NCBI RefSeq assembly: GCF_030053415.1
Contig: NZ_JASGBJ010000002.1
Coordinates: 868,001 to 932,000, forward strand
Origin: Marinobacter sp. CHS3-4
Lineage (GTDB): Bacteria > Pseudomonadota > Gammaproteobacteria > Pseudomonadales > Oleiphilaceae
Length of the DNA stretch: 64,000 nt
Direction of reading: 5' to 3'
Shown in pieces: positions 24,491 through 33,710 of this stretch; the stretch's first letter is position 1, and every line of letters begins with the position of its first letter. Made by a program: the position numbers and the translations under genes. Below the pieces are notes generated by a model, which was not told the origin of the DNA, did no database searches, and saw only the letters and a program-made list of their open reading frames with translations.

Positions 24491-27370
24491 TTAAGCCGGG
24501 CTCAACTGACACGCGGCGTACTTGAATTCCGGAATCTTCCCAAACGGGTCCAGCGCCGGGTTGGTGAGCACATTGGCGGCTGCCTCCACAAACGCGAAGG
24601 GTATGAACACCATCCCTTCGGGCATGGCCTGGTCGACCCTGGCTGTCAGAGTAATGCTGCCTCGCCGGGTAGCAACCTGGATGGCATTGCCCGGCGCAAC
24701 ACCCAGGCGATCCAGTTCCGCCGGCGCCAGATAGGCCGCCGCTTCCGGTTCGCGCTCATCCAGCACCCGGCTTCGACGGGTCATGGCGCCGGTGTGCCAG
24801 TGCTCCAGCAACCGCCCGGTGGTCAGAACAATGGGATAGGCCTCGTCCACCGGCTCGTCGGGCGGCAGCGGCCGTGTGGGCGACAGTTTGGCCCGGCCCC
24901 CGGCGCGTGGAAACGCATCGGAGAAGACAACGTCCTGCCCCGGCGCATCGTCCGCAGGACAGGGATAAGTCACAGAGCCTTCACGTTCCAGGCGCGACCA
25001 GGAGATATGGTCGAGCGAGTGCATGCCCTGCTTCATTTCGGCAAACACCTGCTCTGGGCCGGCATAGTTCCAGCCCAACCCGAAACGCCGGGCCATTTCC
25101 TGAATAATCCACCAATCGGCCTTTGCCTCCCCCGGTGGCGACAGCGCGGCACGGCCCATTTGCACCTGACGGTTGGTGTTGGTGACGGTACCTGATTTTT
25201 CCGACCAGGCGGCAGCGGGCAGGATGACATCGGCAAACTGGGCGGTCTCCGTCACGAACAGGTCCTGCACCACCAGGTGCTCAAGGGACGCAAGCGCTTC
25301 CCGGGCGTGGGTCAGGTCCGGGTCGGACATCGCCGGATTTTCGCCGAGAATGTACATGCCCTTGATGGTACCCGCCTTGATAGCGTCCATGATTTCGACA
25401 ACCGTGAGTCCCGGTTCAGGATCAAGTTTGGTTTGCCAGAGTTCTTCGAAAGCGGCGCGCAGCTGGGTATCCCCGACCGGTTGGTAATCCGGCAGTACCA
25501 TGGGAATCATGCCCGCATCGGAGGCGCCCTGGACGTTGTTCTGGCCGCGCAGCGGATGCAATCCTGTGCCGGGCCGCCCCGTGTGTCCACAGGTCAGTGC
25601 CAGGGAGATGAGGCAGCGGGCGTTGTCGGTGCCATGCACATGCTGGGAAATGCCCATGCCCCAGAAAATCATGGCCTTGTCAGCCTGCGCGTAAGCACGA
25701 GCCACTTCGCGAATCGCCTCGGGTTCCACACCGCAGAGCGGGCTCATTTCCTCTGGCGACATTTCCGCAACGCTGGCCGCCAGTGCCTCGAAGCCCTCGG
25801 TATGGGCATCAATGTAAGCCCGGTCAAAGAGTGCCTCATCAATGATCACATGAAGCATGGCGTTGAACAGCGCCACGTCGCCTCCCGGCGAAAAACGCAG
25901 GCTGCGCCAGGCATAGGCATCCAGTGACTGCCCCCTGGGGTCGATAATGATCAGTTTGGTGCCGTTGCGTGCCGCCTGCTTGAAGTAGGTAGCGGCCACC
26001 GGGTGATTGACCGCCGGGTTGCAGCCGGTAAGGATCACCACATCCGCCTGAAGTGCCTGCATGAACGAGGCCGTCACGGCGCCCGAGCCCAGGCATTCCA
26101 TCAACGCCGCCACCGAGCTGGCATGGCAAAGCCGGGTGCAGTGATCCACGTGGTTGGAGCCGAAGCCGGTGCGCACCAGCTTCTGGAACAGCCAGGCCTC
26201 TTCATTGGAACATTTGGCACTGCCAAAGCCCGCAAGCGCACTTGGCCCGTGCTGCTCTTTAAGCTGGGTCAGCCCGGTTGCTGCAAGTTCCAGTGCCTCT
26301 TCCCAGCTTGCTTCGCGGAAGTGAGTCAGCGGCTTGGCCGGATCAAAATCCGGGTCCATACCTTTGGGCACGCCTTCCCGTCGGATCAGAGGCCGCGTAA
26401 GCCTTGCCGGGTGTGCGGGATAATCAAAACCAAAGCGGCCTTTCACACAGAGCCGGCCCTGGTTTGAGGGCCCGTCCTTCCCTTCCACAAACAGGATACG
26501 GCCCTGTGTTTCCCCGTTCTGGGACGGCTCGTCCTTCACGTGATAGGTCAGCTGGCAACCAACGCCGCAGTAGGGGCAGACGGAGTCCACCTTGCGGTCG
26601 GCCACGGCGGAATCGCCCCGGCCCTCAGCATCCATCAGCGTCGCGGGCATCAGGGCCCCTGTCGGGCAGGCCTGAACGCATTCACCGCAGGCCACGCAGG
26701 TGCTGTCTCCCATGGGATCATCGAAATCAAAAACCACCTTGGATGCGGCCCCGCGATGCGCCAGCCCGATTACGTCATTGCCCTGCACCTCGATGCAGGC
26801 GCGCTCGCACAATCCGCACGTAATGCAGGCGTCCAGATTCACGTTCATGGCCGAGTGGGTTTGATCGTGGCCCTCGGCATGGGCCAGTTGATCCGATCGC
26901 GGAGTGACGTGGTGGACCGTGGGTTCGTCACGGTCTGAACGAGCAGGTAAACGTTGGCGCACGGTACTGGCATCAATGGTCAGCTGATCGGCCGTATCCC
27001 ATAGATGGCTGGAGCGGTCGGGGCTGTTATCCCTGTCAGGTTGATCGGCCAGCAGCAATTCCAGCACCGCTTTCCGGGCTTTCTGGGCACGGCCGGATGC
27101 GGCGCTTCGCACCACCATGCCGGGGGCAGCTTCGCGAATACAGCTTGCGGCGAGCACACGCTCACCTTCCACTTCCACCATGCAGGCGCGGCAATTGCCG
27201 TCGGAACTATAACCCGGGGCGTCTTTGAAACAGAGGTGCGGGATGGTCTCGCCAGCGCGCTTGGCCACCTGCCACAGGGTTTCCCCAGCGAAGGCCTGAA
27301 CCTCAACGTCGTCCAGCGTCAGGGTGAAGCTTTCGGTCGATTTGCTCATGGCTGTTCTCGTTTCGCTCAT
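24491..27370 (-). CDS. fdsA: NAD-dependent formate dehydrogenase, molybdenum catalytic (alpha) subunit
   Basis: 959 residues, cytosolic. Order: plant-type [2Fe-2S] domain (C47, C60, C63, C77), two [4Fe-4S] ferredoxin clusters (about 182-197 and 225-235), a [4Fe-4S] at C265/C268/C272/C308, then the bis-MGD domain with catalytic Cys415 in CTRLCHA, so a Cys rather than a selenocysteine enzyme. The His/Cys3 cluster found in many relatives between the first two domains seems absent: residues 105-135 contain no Cys. It oxidises formate to CO2 and passes electrons to the flavin subunit encoded 6 bp upstream. The second ATG at 27349 is an alternative start. Confidence 0.9.
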   Translation of the reverse strand: MSETRTAMSKSTESFTLTLDDVEVQAFAGETLWQVAKRAGETIPHLCFKDAPGYSSDGNCRACMVEVEGERVLAASCIREAAPGMVVRSAASGRAQKARKAVLELLLADQPDRDNSPDRSSHLWDTADQLTIDASTVRQRLPARSDRDEPTVHHVTPRSDQLAHAEGHDQTHSAMNVNLDACITCGLCERACIEVQGNDVIGLAHRGAASKVVFDFDDPMGDSTCVACGECVQACPTGALMPATLMDAEGRGDSAVADRKVDSVCPYCGVGCQLTYHVKDEPSQNGETQGRILFVEGKDGPSNQGRLCVKGRFGFDYPAHPARLTRPLIRREGVPKGMDPDFDPAKPLTHFREASWEEALELAATGLTQLKEQHGPSALAGFGSAKCSNEEAWLFQKLVRTGFGSNHVDHCTRLCHASSVAALMECLGSGAVTASFMQALQADVVILTGCNPAVNHPVAATYFKQAARNGTKLIIIDPRGQSLDAYAWRSLRFSPGGDVALFNAMLHVIIDEALFDRAYIDAHTEGFEALAASVAEMSPEEMSPLCGVEPEAIREVARAYAQADKAMIFWGMGISQHVHGTDNARCLISLALTCGHTGRPGTGLHPLRGQNNVQGASDAGMIPMVLPDYQPVGDTQLRAAFEELWQTKLDPEPGLTVVEIMDAIKAGTIKGMYILGENPAMSDPDLTHAREALASLEHLVVQDLFVTETAQFADVILPAAAWSEKSGTVTNTNRQVQMGRAALSPPGEAKADWWIIQEMARRFGLGWNYAGPEQVFAEMKQGMHSLDHISWSRLEREGSVTYPCPADDAPGQDVVFSDAFPRAGGRAKLSPTRPLPPDEPVDEAYPIVLTTGRLLEHWHTGAMTRRSRVLDEREPEAAAYLAPAELDRLGVAPGNAIQVATRRGSITLTARVDQAMPEGMVFIPFAFVEAAANVLTNPALDPFGKIPEFKYAACQLSPA

Positions 27371-27376
27371 GGCTGT

Positions 27377-29092
27377 CTAACCCTTCGCAATCAGGTTGCT
27401 GTTGGCGAGTTCGCTGCGGAAGTCTCGCAGCAGGCTCAACACCGGATTCGGTGCCGCCTGGCCAAGGCCGCAAATAGAGGCATCCGCCATCACACTGGCC
27501 AACTGCTGGAGCGTTTCCTCATCCCAGCGGTCGCGCTCCAGCAGGGTGAGCATTTTCTCGGTACCCACACGGCAAGGCGTGCACTGCCCGCACGACTCGT
27601 CGGCGAAGAAAGCCAACAGGTTAGACGCCGCTGCCGCCAGATCGTCCTGGTCAGACAGAACGATGATCGCAGCGGAGCCGATGAAGCAGCCGTGTTCCTG
27701 CAGCGTGTCGAAATCCAGCGGAATGTCTGCTTTGCTGGCCGGCAATATGCCGCCGGAGGCCCCACCGGGCAGATAGGCCAGCAGGCGATGCCCTTCCGCC
27801 ATGCCGCCGCAGTATTCGTCGATCAGTTCATTGAGCGTGATGCCTGCCGGTGCAACGTGCACCCCCGGATTAGCAATCCGCCCAGAAACCGAAAAGCTCC
27901 GAAGCCCCTTTCGACCATGCCGCCCCTGGCCGGCAAACCAGTCCGCGCCCCGGGCGTGGATCAGCGGAATCCAGTAAACCGTCTCGACATTGTTGACCAG
28001 GGTGGGACGGTCAAACAGACCTTTCTGGGCAACAAACGGCGGGCGATGCCGGGGCTTGCCCGGCTTGCCCTCCAGGGATTCGATCAGCGCCGATTCCTCG
28101 CCGCAGATGTAAGCGCCGGCGCCCCGGCGCAGGATGACGAAGCCCGGCTCGACAATGGCGGCTTCTTCCAGCTCCGCAATGGCCTGTTTCAGCACATGGT
28201 GCAGGCCGGGGTATTCGTCCCGCAGGTAAATGTACAGCGCCTTAGCCTCGACAGCCCAGGCGCTGACCAGCGCCCCTTCCAGGAAAACGTGGGGCTCACG
28301 TTCCAGGTAATAACGGTCCTTGAAGGTGCCGGGCTCACCCTCATCCGCATTAATGACCGCATAGCGTGGGCCGGGTTCGGCCCTGACCGCCTGCCATTTG
28401 CGAAAAGTCGGAAATCCGGCGCCACCCAGTCCCCGAAGGCCGGCCTGCTCCAGTTCCCCGGCAAGTGATTCAACGCTCACACGGCCTTCACGGCAGTCAG
28501 TGAGCAACCCGTAACCATTCACCGAGCGGTAATCCGCCAGGCCCTGCCATCGGATTGATTCCGGCTCAGTCTGCCCACTCAGGACAACCGCGTTCACCTT
28601 GTCCGAATCGGCATGACAAACATGGTGATGGCCAACCTCCACCACCGGCGCTGTGTCGCAACGGCCCATGCAGGGTGCACGCAGGACCCTCACCTGCTCA
28701 GGGTCAGCGCCGTCAACCAGCGCCTGGCGCAGGGCCTCTGCCCCGGCCAACTGGCAGGACAGCGAGTCACACACGCGCAGCGTTGTCTCAGGCGGTGGCG
28801 CCTGCTCGTCGTGGATTACGTCAAAATGGGCATAGAAGGTGACCGTTTCATAAACGGTGGCCATCGGCACATTCATGAATGCCGAGAGTGCACGAAGATG
28901 GCCCATGGACAGCCAACCATAGGTATCCTGCAAGACATGCAGGTGCTCTATCAGACGATCGCGGTGGCGCAAGACCGGTTCAATACGTTCGTCACCGATC
29001 AAATCCCGAAGCTCTGCCAGAATGACGGGGTCGGTTTGACGGCCACGCAGTGAAGCGCGACGGCGTTTGCCGCTTATTTCGTCTGTAGTCAT
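27377..29092 (-). CDS. fdsB: Formate dehydrogenase NADH-binding subunit, FdsG-FdsB fusion
   Basis: About 571 residues from the ATG at 29092; a longer start at 29134 has no better signal. The N-terminal ~150 residues are a NuoE/FdsG thioredoxin-like [2Fe-2S] domain (VCDSLSCQ and CMGRCD). The rest is NuoF/FdsB: FMN loop GLRGLGGAGFPT, NADH-site GAGAYICGEESALIESLEG, and [4Fe-4S] SCGQCTPCRVGT with a later C. In Cupriavidus these are two genes; here they form one chain. It passes electrons from formate to NAD+. First gene of the operon, with a 310-bp intergenic region divergent from the DmdA-like gene. Confidence 0.88.
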   Translation of the reverse strand: MTTDEISGKRRRASLRGRQTDPVILAELRDLIGDERIEPVLRHRDRLIEHLHVLQDTYGWLSMGHLRALSAFMNVPMATVYETVTFYAHFDVIHDEQAPPPETTLRVCDSLSCQLAGAEALRQALVDGADPEQVRVLRAPCMGRCDTAPVVEVGHHHVCHADSDKVNAVVLSGQTEPESIRWQGLADYRSVNGYGLLTDCREGRVSVESLAGELEQAGLRGLGGAGFPTFRKWQAVRAEPGPRYAVINADEGEPGTFKDRYYLEREPHVFLEGALVSAWAVEAKALYIYLRDEYPGLHHVLKQAIAELEEAAIVEPGFVILRRGAGAYICGEESALIESLEGKPGKPRHRPPFVAQKGLFDRPTLVNNVETVYWIPLIHARGADWFAGQGRHGRKGLRSFSVSGRIANPGVHVAPAGITLNELIDEYCGGMAEGHRLLAYLPGGASGGILPASKADIPLDFDTLQEHGCFIGSAAIIVLSDQDDLAAAASNLLAFFADESCGQCTPCRVGTEKMLTLLERDRWDEETLQQLASVMADASICGLGQAAPNPVLSLLRDFRSELANSNLIAKG

Positions 29093-29134
29093 TGTTATTA
29101 TCCAGGCCTGAAGTACACACGAGACAGCCATCAT

Positions 29135-29444
29135 GGCTGGCCTGATTAGCTACAAATCATTGAAGCACATCCTGTCAGTTTGTCGCCAGATGATTCTGAA
29201 TTGTCGGGCAAGCCCTGGAGCCCGCTATCGTGCCAAAACCGGCGTTGGACAGGCGCTGTAAATGCATGAGCCATAGCGCCTTAGACCAAACAGACTAAAC
29301 ACCGAAAAAAACTAGTCCAGTCATCATATTTACAGCCTCTGTTTAGATCTCTCTTGATCCAGATTTCTCATATCCTGTACCCAGGTCAGGCACTTCTTTC
29401 GCGCCGTTTCCCGGCGTGAACGCACAACATGGGAGGAGCAAGGT
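29135..29444. promoter_or_regulatory. Divergent regulatory region between formate dehydrogenase and DmdA-like operon
   Basis: 310 bp with no credible coding frame, read outward on both sides. A strong GGGAGGAG ribosome site (29431-29438) precedes the DmdA-like start. I see no recognisable riboswitch; the AT-rich stretch around 29300-29360 is the likely promoter zone. Co-control of both operons is plausible. Confidence 0.5.
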
Positions 29445-30653
29445 ATGGCCGCACAAGAACAAAAAGAGTTTGGTTTTGGAACACAGATTCGCAAGTCGAC
29501 CTACTTCGATGCCACCGTGCGTTGGGGAGCCAAAGGGTTCTCGGTGTACAACCATATGTACATCCCCCGCGATTTCGGTGACCCCGAGCAGAACTTCTGG
29601 AACCTGGTTAACACGGCCATTCTTTGCGATGTAGCCGTTGAGCGCCAGGTCGAGATCACCGGTCCCGACGCCGCAGAATTCGCCCAGTTACTGACGCCAC
29701 GCGACCTTTCAAAATGCGCGGTCGGTCAGTGCAAATACGTGCTGATTACCAACGCCGAGGGTGGAATTCTGAACGACCCAATCATGTTGCGCCTGGAAGA
29801 AAATCGCTTCTGGATTTCCCTGGCAGACAGCGACATTTTGCTGTGGGCACAGGGCGTGGCTATCAACTCCGGCCTGGATGTTCAGATCTTCGAACCGGAC
29901 GTGTCGCCGCTTCAACTCCAGGGCCCGGAGTCCTGCCGAATCATGGAGGCACTGGTTGGCGACAGCATCAATGATCTGCGTTATTTCTGGCTGCGCGAAT
30001 ACGACATCGACGGTATTCCGGTCATTGTTTCCCGCACCGGCTGGTCAAGCGAACTTGGCTACGAACTGTATCTATTGGATGACTCCAAAGGTGAAGAGCT
30101 GTGGGAAAAGATCATGGCCGCCGGAGCACCGTTCGGACTCAAGCCGGGCCACACCTCGACCATTCGCCGGATTGAGGGCGGCATGCTGTCTTACCGCGCC
30201 GATATGGATATCACAACCAACCCCTATGAGTTGGGTATGGACCGCCTGGTGGACCTGGATATCGAGGCCAACTTCATCGGCAAGGCAGCACTCAAACGCA
30301 TCCGGGACCAGGGCGTGTCTCGCAAGCAAGTGGGGGTTGTGATCGATGGCCCTGCGCTGGCAGGCCCCAACGTCAAGTTCTGGGCGCTGGAGGCAAACGG
30401 CAAACCGGCTGGCAAGGTGACCTCTGCGGTTTATTCCCCGCGGCTCAGACAGAACATTGGCCTGGCCATGGTTGGCGTGGACTTCGCGGAAACCGGCACC
30501 CGTTTCGACATCGAGACGCCTTACGGAAGAACCACGGCCACCGTTGTCGACAAGCCGTTCTATGATCCGAAGAAGCAAATCGCTGTGGCTATATCTCCAA
30601 AACAGGCAGTGAACGAACCAATGCCACCGGCGAGGCTTCTTGCCCAGGCTTGA
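29445..30653 (+). CDS. DmdA-like tetrahydrofolate-dependent methyltransferase (GcvT family)
   Basis: 402 residues. The GcvT fold is clear and several blocks read like DMSP demethylase DmdA: VYNHMYIPRDF, CDVAVERQVEI, LLTPRDLSKCAVGQCKY, GGILNDPIMLRL, RFWISLADSD, FEPDVSPLQLQGP. DmdA moves a methyl from dimethylsulfoniopropionate to THF, giving methylmercaptopropionate and 5-methyl-THF. DmdA-like non-DMSP enzymes share these blocks, so the substrate (DMSP, or another methylated osmolyte) is open. It is followed by MetF and FolD, which would oxidise the methyl group. Strong GGGAGGAG ribosome site. Confidence 0.75.
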   Translation: MAAQEQKEFGFGTQIRKSTYFDATVRWGAKGFSVYNHMYIPRDFGDPEQNFWNLVNTAILCDVAVERQVEITGPDAAEFAQLLTPRDLSKCAVGQCKYVLITNAEGGILNDPIMLRLEENRFWISLADSDILLWAQGVAINSGLDVQIFEPDVSPLQLQGPESCRIMEALVGDSINDLRYFWLREYDIDGIPVIVSRTGWSSELGYELYLLDDSKGEELWEKIMAAGAPFGLKPGHTSTIRRIEGGMLSYRADMDITTNPYELGMDRLVDLDIEANFIGKAALKRIRDQGVSRKQVGVVIDGPALAGPNVKFWALEANGKPAGKVTSAVYSPRLRQNIGLAMVGVDFAETGTRFDIETPYGRTTATVVDKPFYDPKKQIAVAISPKQAVNEPMPPARLLAQA

Positions 30654-30702
30654 GTCGCCCGTGTAGCCAACCCATCATTCACTTATCGGCAGGATCGATT
30701 TT

Positions 30703-31659
30703 ATGGGGCTGCGATCATTTCTTCACAAACCCGACTCCGATAACCCGGAGCATCAAAACTCTGGGTTGCTGGAAGACTTCCTGAGCGGCTATTCGATTGA
30801 AGTGATGCCGCGAACCGCAGCCAAAGTGGAGCGTTTCCGCGACATTCTGCCTGCTGGCACCCGCGTCTACATTGCTCATATCGACGGCACCTCAATCGAC
30901 GACATGGTTCGCACCGCGCGACGGGTGGCTGAGGAAGGCTTCCCGGTTATGCCCCACTTCCCTGCTCGCCTGATCAGGAACAAGGCCGAACTGGCCGAGT
31001 GGATCACCCGGTACCAGGGCGAGGCAGGCGTGGATCAGGGCTTGCTGCTGGGCGGTGGCATGAATTCGCCGATTGGTGAATTCGCCGATTCCATGCAATT
31101 GGTCGAAACGGGGCTTTTCGACAGCTTCAAGCACCTGAACTTTGCAGGCCATCCTGAAAGCAACCGCGATATCGATCCCGATGGCTCCGACCGGATGGTG
31201 ATGCAATCCCTGAGGTGGAAGCAGGCGTTCTCAGAGCGAACCGATGCCCGGGTGGCGCTGACTACCCAGTTCTGCTTTTCTTCGGCGCCAGTAATCGCGT
31301 GGGCCGACCGGCTGGCGGCCGAAGGTATTGATCTGCCCCTGCACATCGGGGTGGCAGGGCCGGCAAAGCTCCACACCCTGATTAAATACTCCCTGTCTTG
31401 CGGTATAGGTCCCAGCATGCGGGTACTGCAACGCAGGGCGAAGGACATAACCAGGCTGATGCTTCCCCATGAACCCACCGAATTTCTGCACGAGTTGGCG
31501 GCTCACAAACAGCGCCACCCGGACTTCGGGATCGAGCAGGTGCATTTCTTCCCGCTAGGTGGGGTTGGCGTGACCACCCAATGGGTCATTGAAAACGCAA
31601 AAGCCGCTGGTCGGCCGGTCTCCGCTGACGAAGGTTACCCATTACTACAGGGTGCATGA
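30703..31659 (+). CDS. metF: Methylenetetrahydrofolate reductase-type protein (MetF family)
   Basis: 318 residues, single TIM-barrel. [15 protein letters not shown] at the N-terminus, [23 protein letters not shown] and [20 protein letters not shown] follow MetF family positions. It would interconvert 5-methyl-THF and 5,10-methylene-THF with a flavin. Placed directly after the DmdA-like gene, it likely works in the oxidative direction, feeding methyl groups to FolD. It is shorter and more divergent than biosynthetic MetF, so it may be specialised to this catabolic route. Confidence 0.75.
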   Translation: MGLRSFLHKPDSDNPEHQNSGLLEDFLSGYSIEVMPRTAAKVERFRDILPAGTRVYIAHIDGTSIDDMVRTARRVAEEGFPVMPHFPARLIRNKAELAEWITRYQGEAGVDQGLLLGGGMNSPIGEFADSMQLVETGLFDSFKHLNFAGHPESNRDIDPDGSDRMVMQSLRWKQAFSERTDARVALTTQFCFSSAPVIAWADRLAAEGIDLPLHIGVAGPAKLHTLIKYSLSCGIGPSMRVLQRRAKDITRLMLPHEPTEFLHELAAHKQRHPDFGIEQVHFFPLGGVGVTTQWVIENAKAAGRPVSADEGYPLLQGA

Positions 31660-31676
31660 ACAAAGATGAGGCTCCC

Positions 31677-32576
31677 ATGAGTCCACAAATCATTGACGGC
31701 AAGGCATTCGCAGCCACGGTGCGTGAGCAGGTCAAAGACTATACCCATGGCCTGAAGCAACAACATGGGATCACTCCAGGCCTGGCGGTCGTTTTGGTTG
31801 GCGATGATCCAGCGTCTCAGGTGTATGTCCGCTCCAAGGGAAAGCACACCGTCGAAGCAGGCATGAACTCCTACGAGCACCTGTTGTCGGCAGACACCTC
31901 CGAAGCCGAGCTGTTGGCGCTAATCCATCAACTCAATGCCGACCCGGCGGTACATGGCATCCTGGTTCAGCTTCCCTTGCCGCCCCACCTCAACGAAGCG
32001 TTGGTGATCAATGCGATTGACCCATCCAAGGACGTAGACGGCTTTCATATCTCTAATGTCGGGCTGCTTGCGACCGGGCAGAAGGCTATGGTGCCCTGCA
32101 CTCCGTTGGGGTGCCTTATGATGATTCGGGAGTATTGCGGCATTTTGACGGGGTTGAACGCCGTTGTGGCAGGCCGTTCACACATTGTTGGCAAACCAAT
32201 GGCACAACTGTTACTGGCAGAAAACTGCACGGTCACTGTGGTTCATTCGCAGACGCGCAACCTTCCGGACATCTTGCGCAGTGCGGATATCGTCGTAGCT
32301 GCCGTAGGGAAACCGCTATTTGTTCAGGCCGACTGGATCAAGCCAGGCGCAACGGTGATCGACGTGGGTATCAATCGCGTCGAACAGGAAGACGGGACAA
32401 CACGCTTGGTCGGCGATGTGGACTTTGAATCAGTGAAAGAGGTTGCGGGGGCAATCACACCAGTGCCGGGTGGCGTCGGCCCGATGACCATAGCCTGCCT
32501 GTTGGCCAATACGGTCACTGCCTGTTGTCGTTTGAACGCGCTTCCGGAACCGGGATTCCTGAATCCAATTACCTGA
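31677..32576 (+). CDS. folD: Bifunctional methylene-THF dehydrogenase/methenyl-THF cyclohydrolase
   Basis: About 299 residues. The ATG at 31677 gives the family's usual N-terminus ([18 protein letters not shown]) with GATGAGG upstream; an ATG at 31656 overlapping the metF stop is also possible. Motifs: [14 protein letters not shown] (substrate Lys region), [35 protein letters not shown] (Rossmann) and [15 protein letters not shown]. It converts methylene-THF to formyl-THF with NAD(P)+. With MetF, the DmdA-like protein and formate dehydrogenase nearby, the set forms a methyl-to-formate route; the final formyl-THF hydrolase or ligase is not seen here. Confidence 0.93.
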   Translation: MSPQIIDGKAFAATVREQVKDYTHGLKQQHGITPGLAVVLVGDDPASQVYVRSKGKHTVEAGMNSYEHLLSADTSEAELLALIHQLNADPAVHGILVQLPLPPHLNEALVINAIDPSKDVDGFHISNVGLLATGQKAMVPCTPLGCLMMIREYCGILTGLNAVVAGRSHIVGKPMAQLLLAENCTVTVVHSQTRNLPDILRSADIVVAAVGKPLFVQADWIKPGATVIDVGINRVEQEDGTTRLVGDVDFESVKEVAGAITPVPGGVGPMTIACLLANTVTACCRLNALPEPGFLNPIT

Positions 32577-32605
32577 CGATCCGAATACAAACCATCAAGC
32601 CGTTG

Positions 32606-33100
32606 TCAGGGCTGTTTTTTCATTGCCATCAGCTTCGACACGCTAATAGGCTTCGATTTCACACTTCGCGTAATGAAGTAAACATAGTAGCGATCGATAT
32701 TCAGTTCCTGATTGAGCAGTTCGTCTATCAGGCCCTGAAATTTTTGAAGACTGGTGGTGACCACTTTCATGACATAATCAGCCCCGCCACCGACCGCGCT
32801 GCATTCAACGATTTCATCGATACCCTGAATATAATATTCGAATCGTTGAAATTCGGCCCGGTTATGAGTCTTGAGCCAAATCGCGACCCACACTTCTGTC
32901 AGATCAACGATTTTGTCGATGGCGATCACGCCCCGATAACCCGTGATGTAACCGCCGCTTTTAAGCCTTTCAAGTCGAATCAAACAGGGAGTGGGCGACA
33001 AATTCACCAGCTCTGAAAGCCGTGTTTTACTGACTTGTCCGTGCTGCTGAACCGCGCTCAAAATGCGGATATCCACGGCATCCAACATGAAATTTTTCAT
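32606..33100 (-). CDS. Lrp/AsnC family transcriptional regulator
   Basis: 164 residues: an N-terminal winged helix-turn-helix (LDAVDIRILSAVQQHGQVSKTRLSELVNLSPTPCLIRLERL) and an AsnC/RAM ligand-binding domain with GGGADYVMKVVTTS. It converges on folD with a 29-bp gap. Such regulators often control the neighbouring catabolic genes and sense amino-acid-like ligands; control of the DmdA-like operon is a reasonable guess. Its base composition is more AT-rich than the neighbours. Confidence 0.88.
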   Translation of the reverse strand: MKNFMLDAVDIRILSAVQQHGQVSKTRLSELVNLSPTPCLIRLERLKSGGYITGYRGVIAIDKIVDLTEVWVAIWLKTHNRAEFQRFEYYIQGIDEIVECSAVGGGADYVMKVVTTSLQKFQGLIDELLNQELNIDRYYVYFITRSVKSKPISVSKLMAMKKQP

Positions 33101-33178
33101 ATTTTTATAAGCTCAGCTGCAGCTGGTGTCGCTGAAATCGAGCCTAGTAATCCCAAACCCAACGGTCAAGCACGGGCT

Positions 33179-33580
33179 TTAAAGCCCTCCAATCTGGCGA
33201 GGCCAGCCACCACTAATAATTTCGTCAAGCCCGGACACATCGGGGTTGTACAGGTAAATCCAGGCGGCCCCAAACGACGTTTCAAGCTCGCGACGGTCAT
33301 AAAGACCCAACGCCGGCGCCTGCGCGTTGTAGTCTTCCAGTTCATCCAGTCGGTCGAAGGTCTCGGCATTGACGTCATAGACCTCCACATCGACCCCGTC
33401 GCTGGAGCGCAGCTTCGCACCCGGATAAGGCCCGATGTCGTACAGGGTAATCTGATTCAACTGGCAGTGGCCGACGTAAAGGGCACCGGCCAGAATCTGA
33501 TGATTGGACTGGCCTTTTTTCAGGGTGCCGTAGACCGCTACGCGCCGAAGGTTGGCTTTTACCTTATTCGTCCCCAACAA
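33179..33580 (-). CDS. Gamma-glutamylcyclotransferase-like (GGCT/AIG2) protein
   Basis: The GGCT fold begins at RRVAVYGTLKKG, with the substrate loop YGTL and an acidic catalytic region EVYDVNAETFDRLDELEDY. No ATG lies close upstream, so I place the start at a TTG at 33580 or 33577 (about 134 residues). The frame continues further upstream, but that part overlaps the divergent oxidoreductase start and does not look like protein. The family cyclises gamma-glutamyl amines to 5-oxoproline. The exact start is uncertain. Confidence 0.65.
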   Translation of the reverse strand: MLGTNKVKANLRRVAVYGTLKKGQSNHQILAGALYVGHCQLNQITLYDIGPYPGAKLRSSDGVDVEVYDVNAETFDRLDELEDYNAQAPALGLYDRRELETSFGAAWIYLYNPDVSGLDEIISGGWPRQIGGL

Positions 33581-33710
33581 CTCACCACAATTACGCTGAA
33601 CAGAGTTTATGAACGTAGAGTTCACGGTTAGTGTAACAGCACCAACCGTCGCTGCGTCGTTTACCAGCAAGCATTCACACCAGATACGAAAACTGGATGG
33701 GAGACTGACC

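Noticed and set aside
27005..28468. A 487-codon open frame antisense to the formate dehydrogenase genes
   Set aside because: It crosses two real genes and their junction; composition is typical of a GC-rich shadow frame.
29135..29444. Possible glycine or folate-type riboswitch before the DmdA-like gene
   Set aside because: I could not fold the conserved cores of known classes from the sequence; only a strong ribosome site is convincing.
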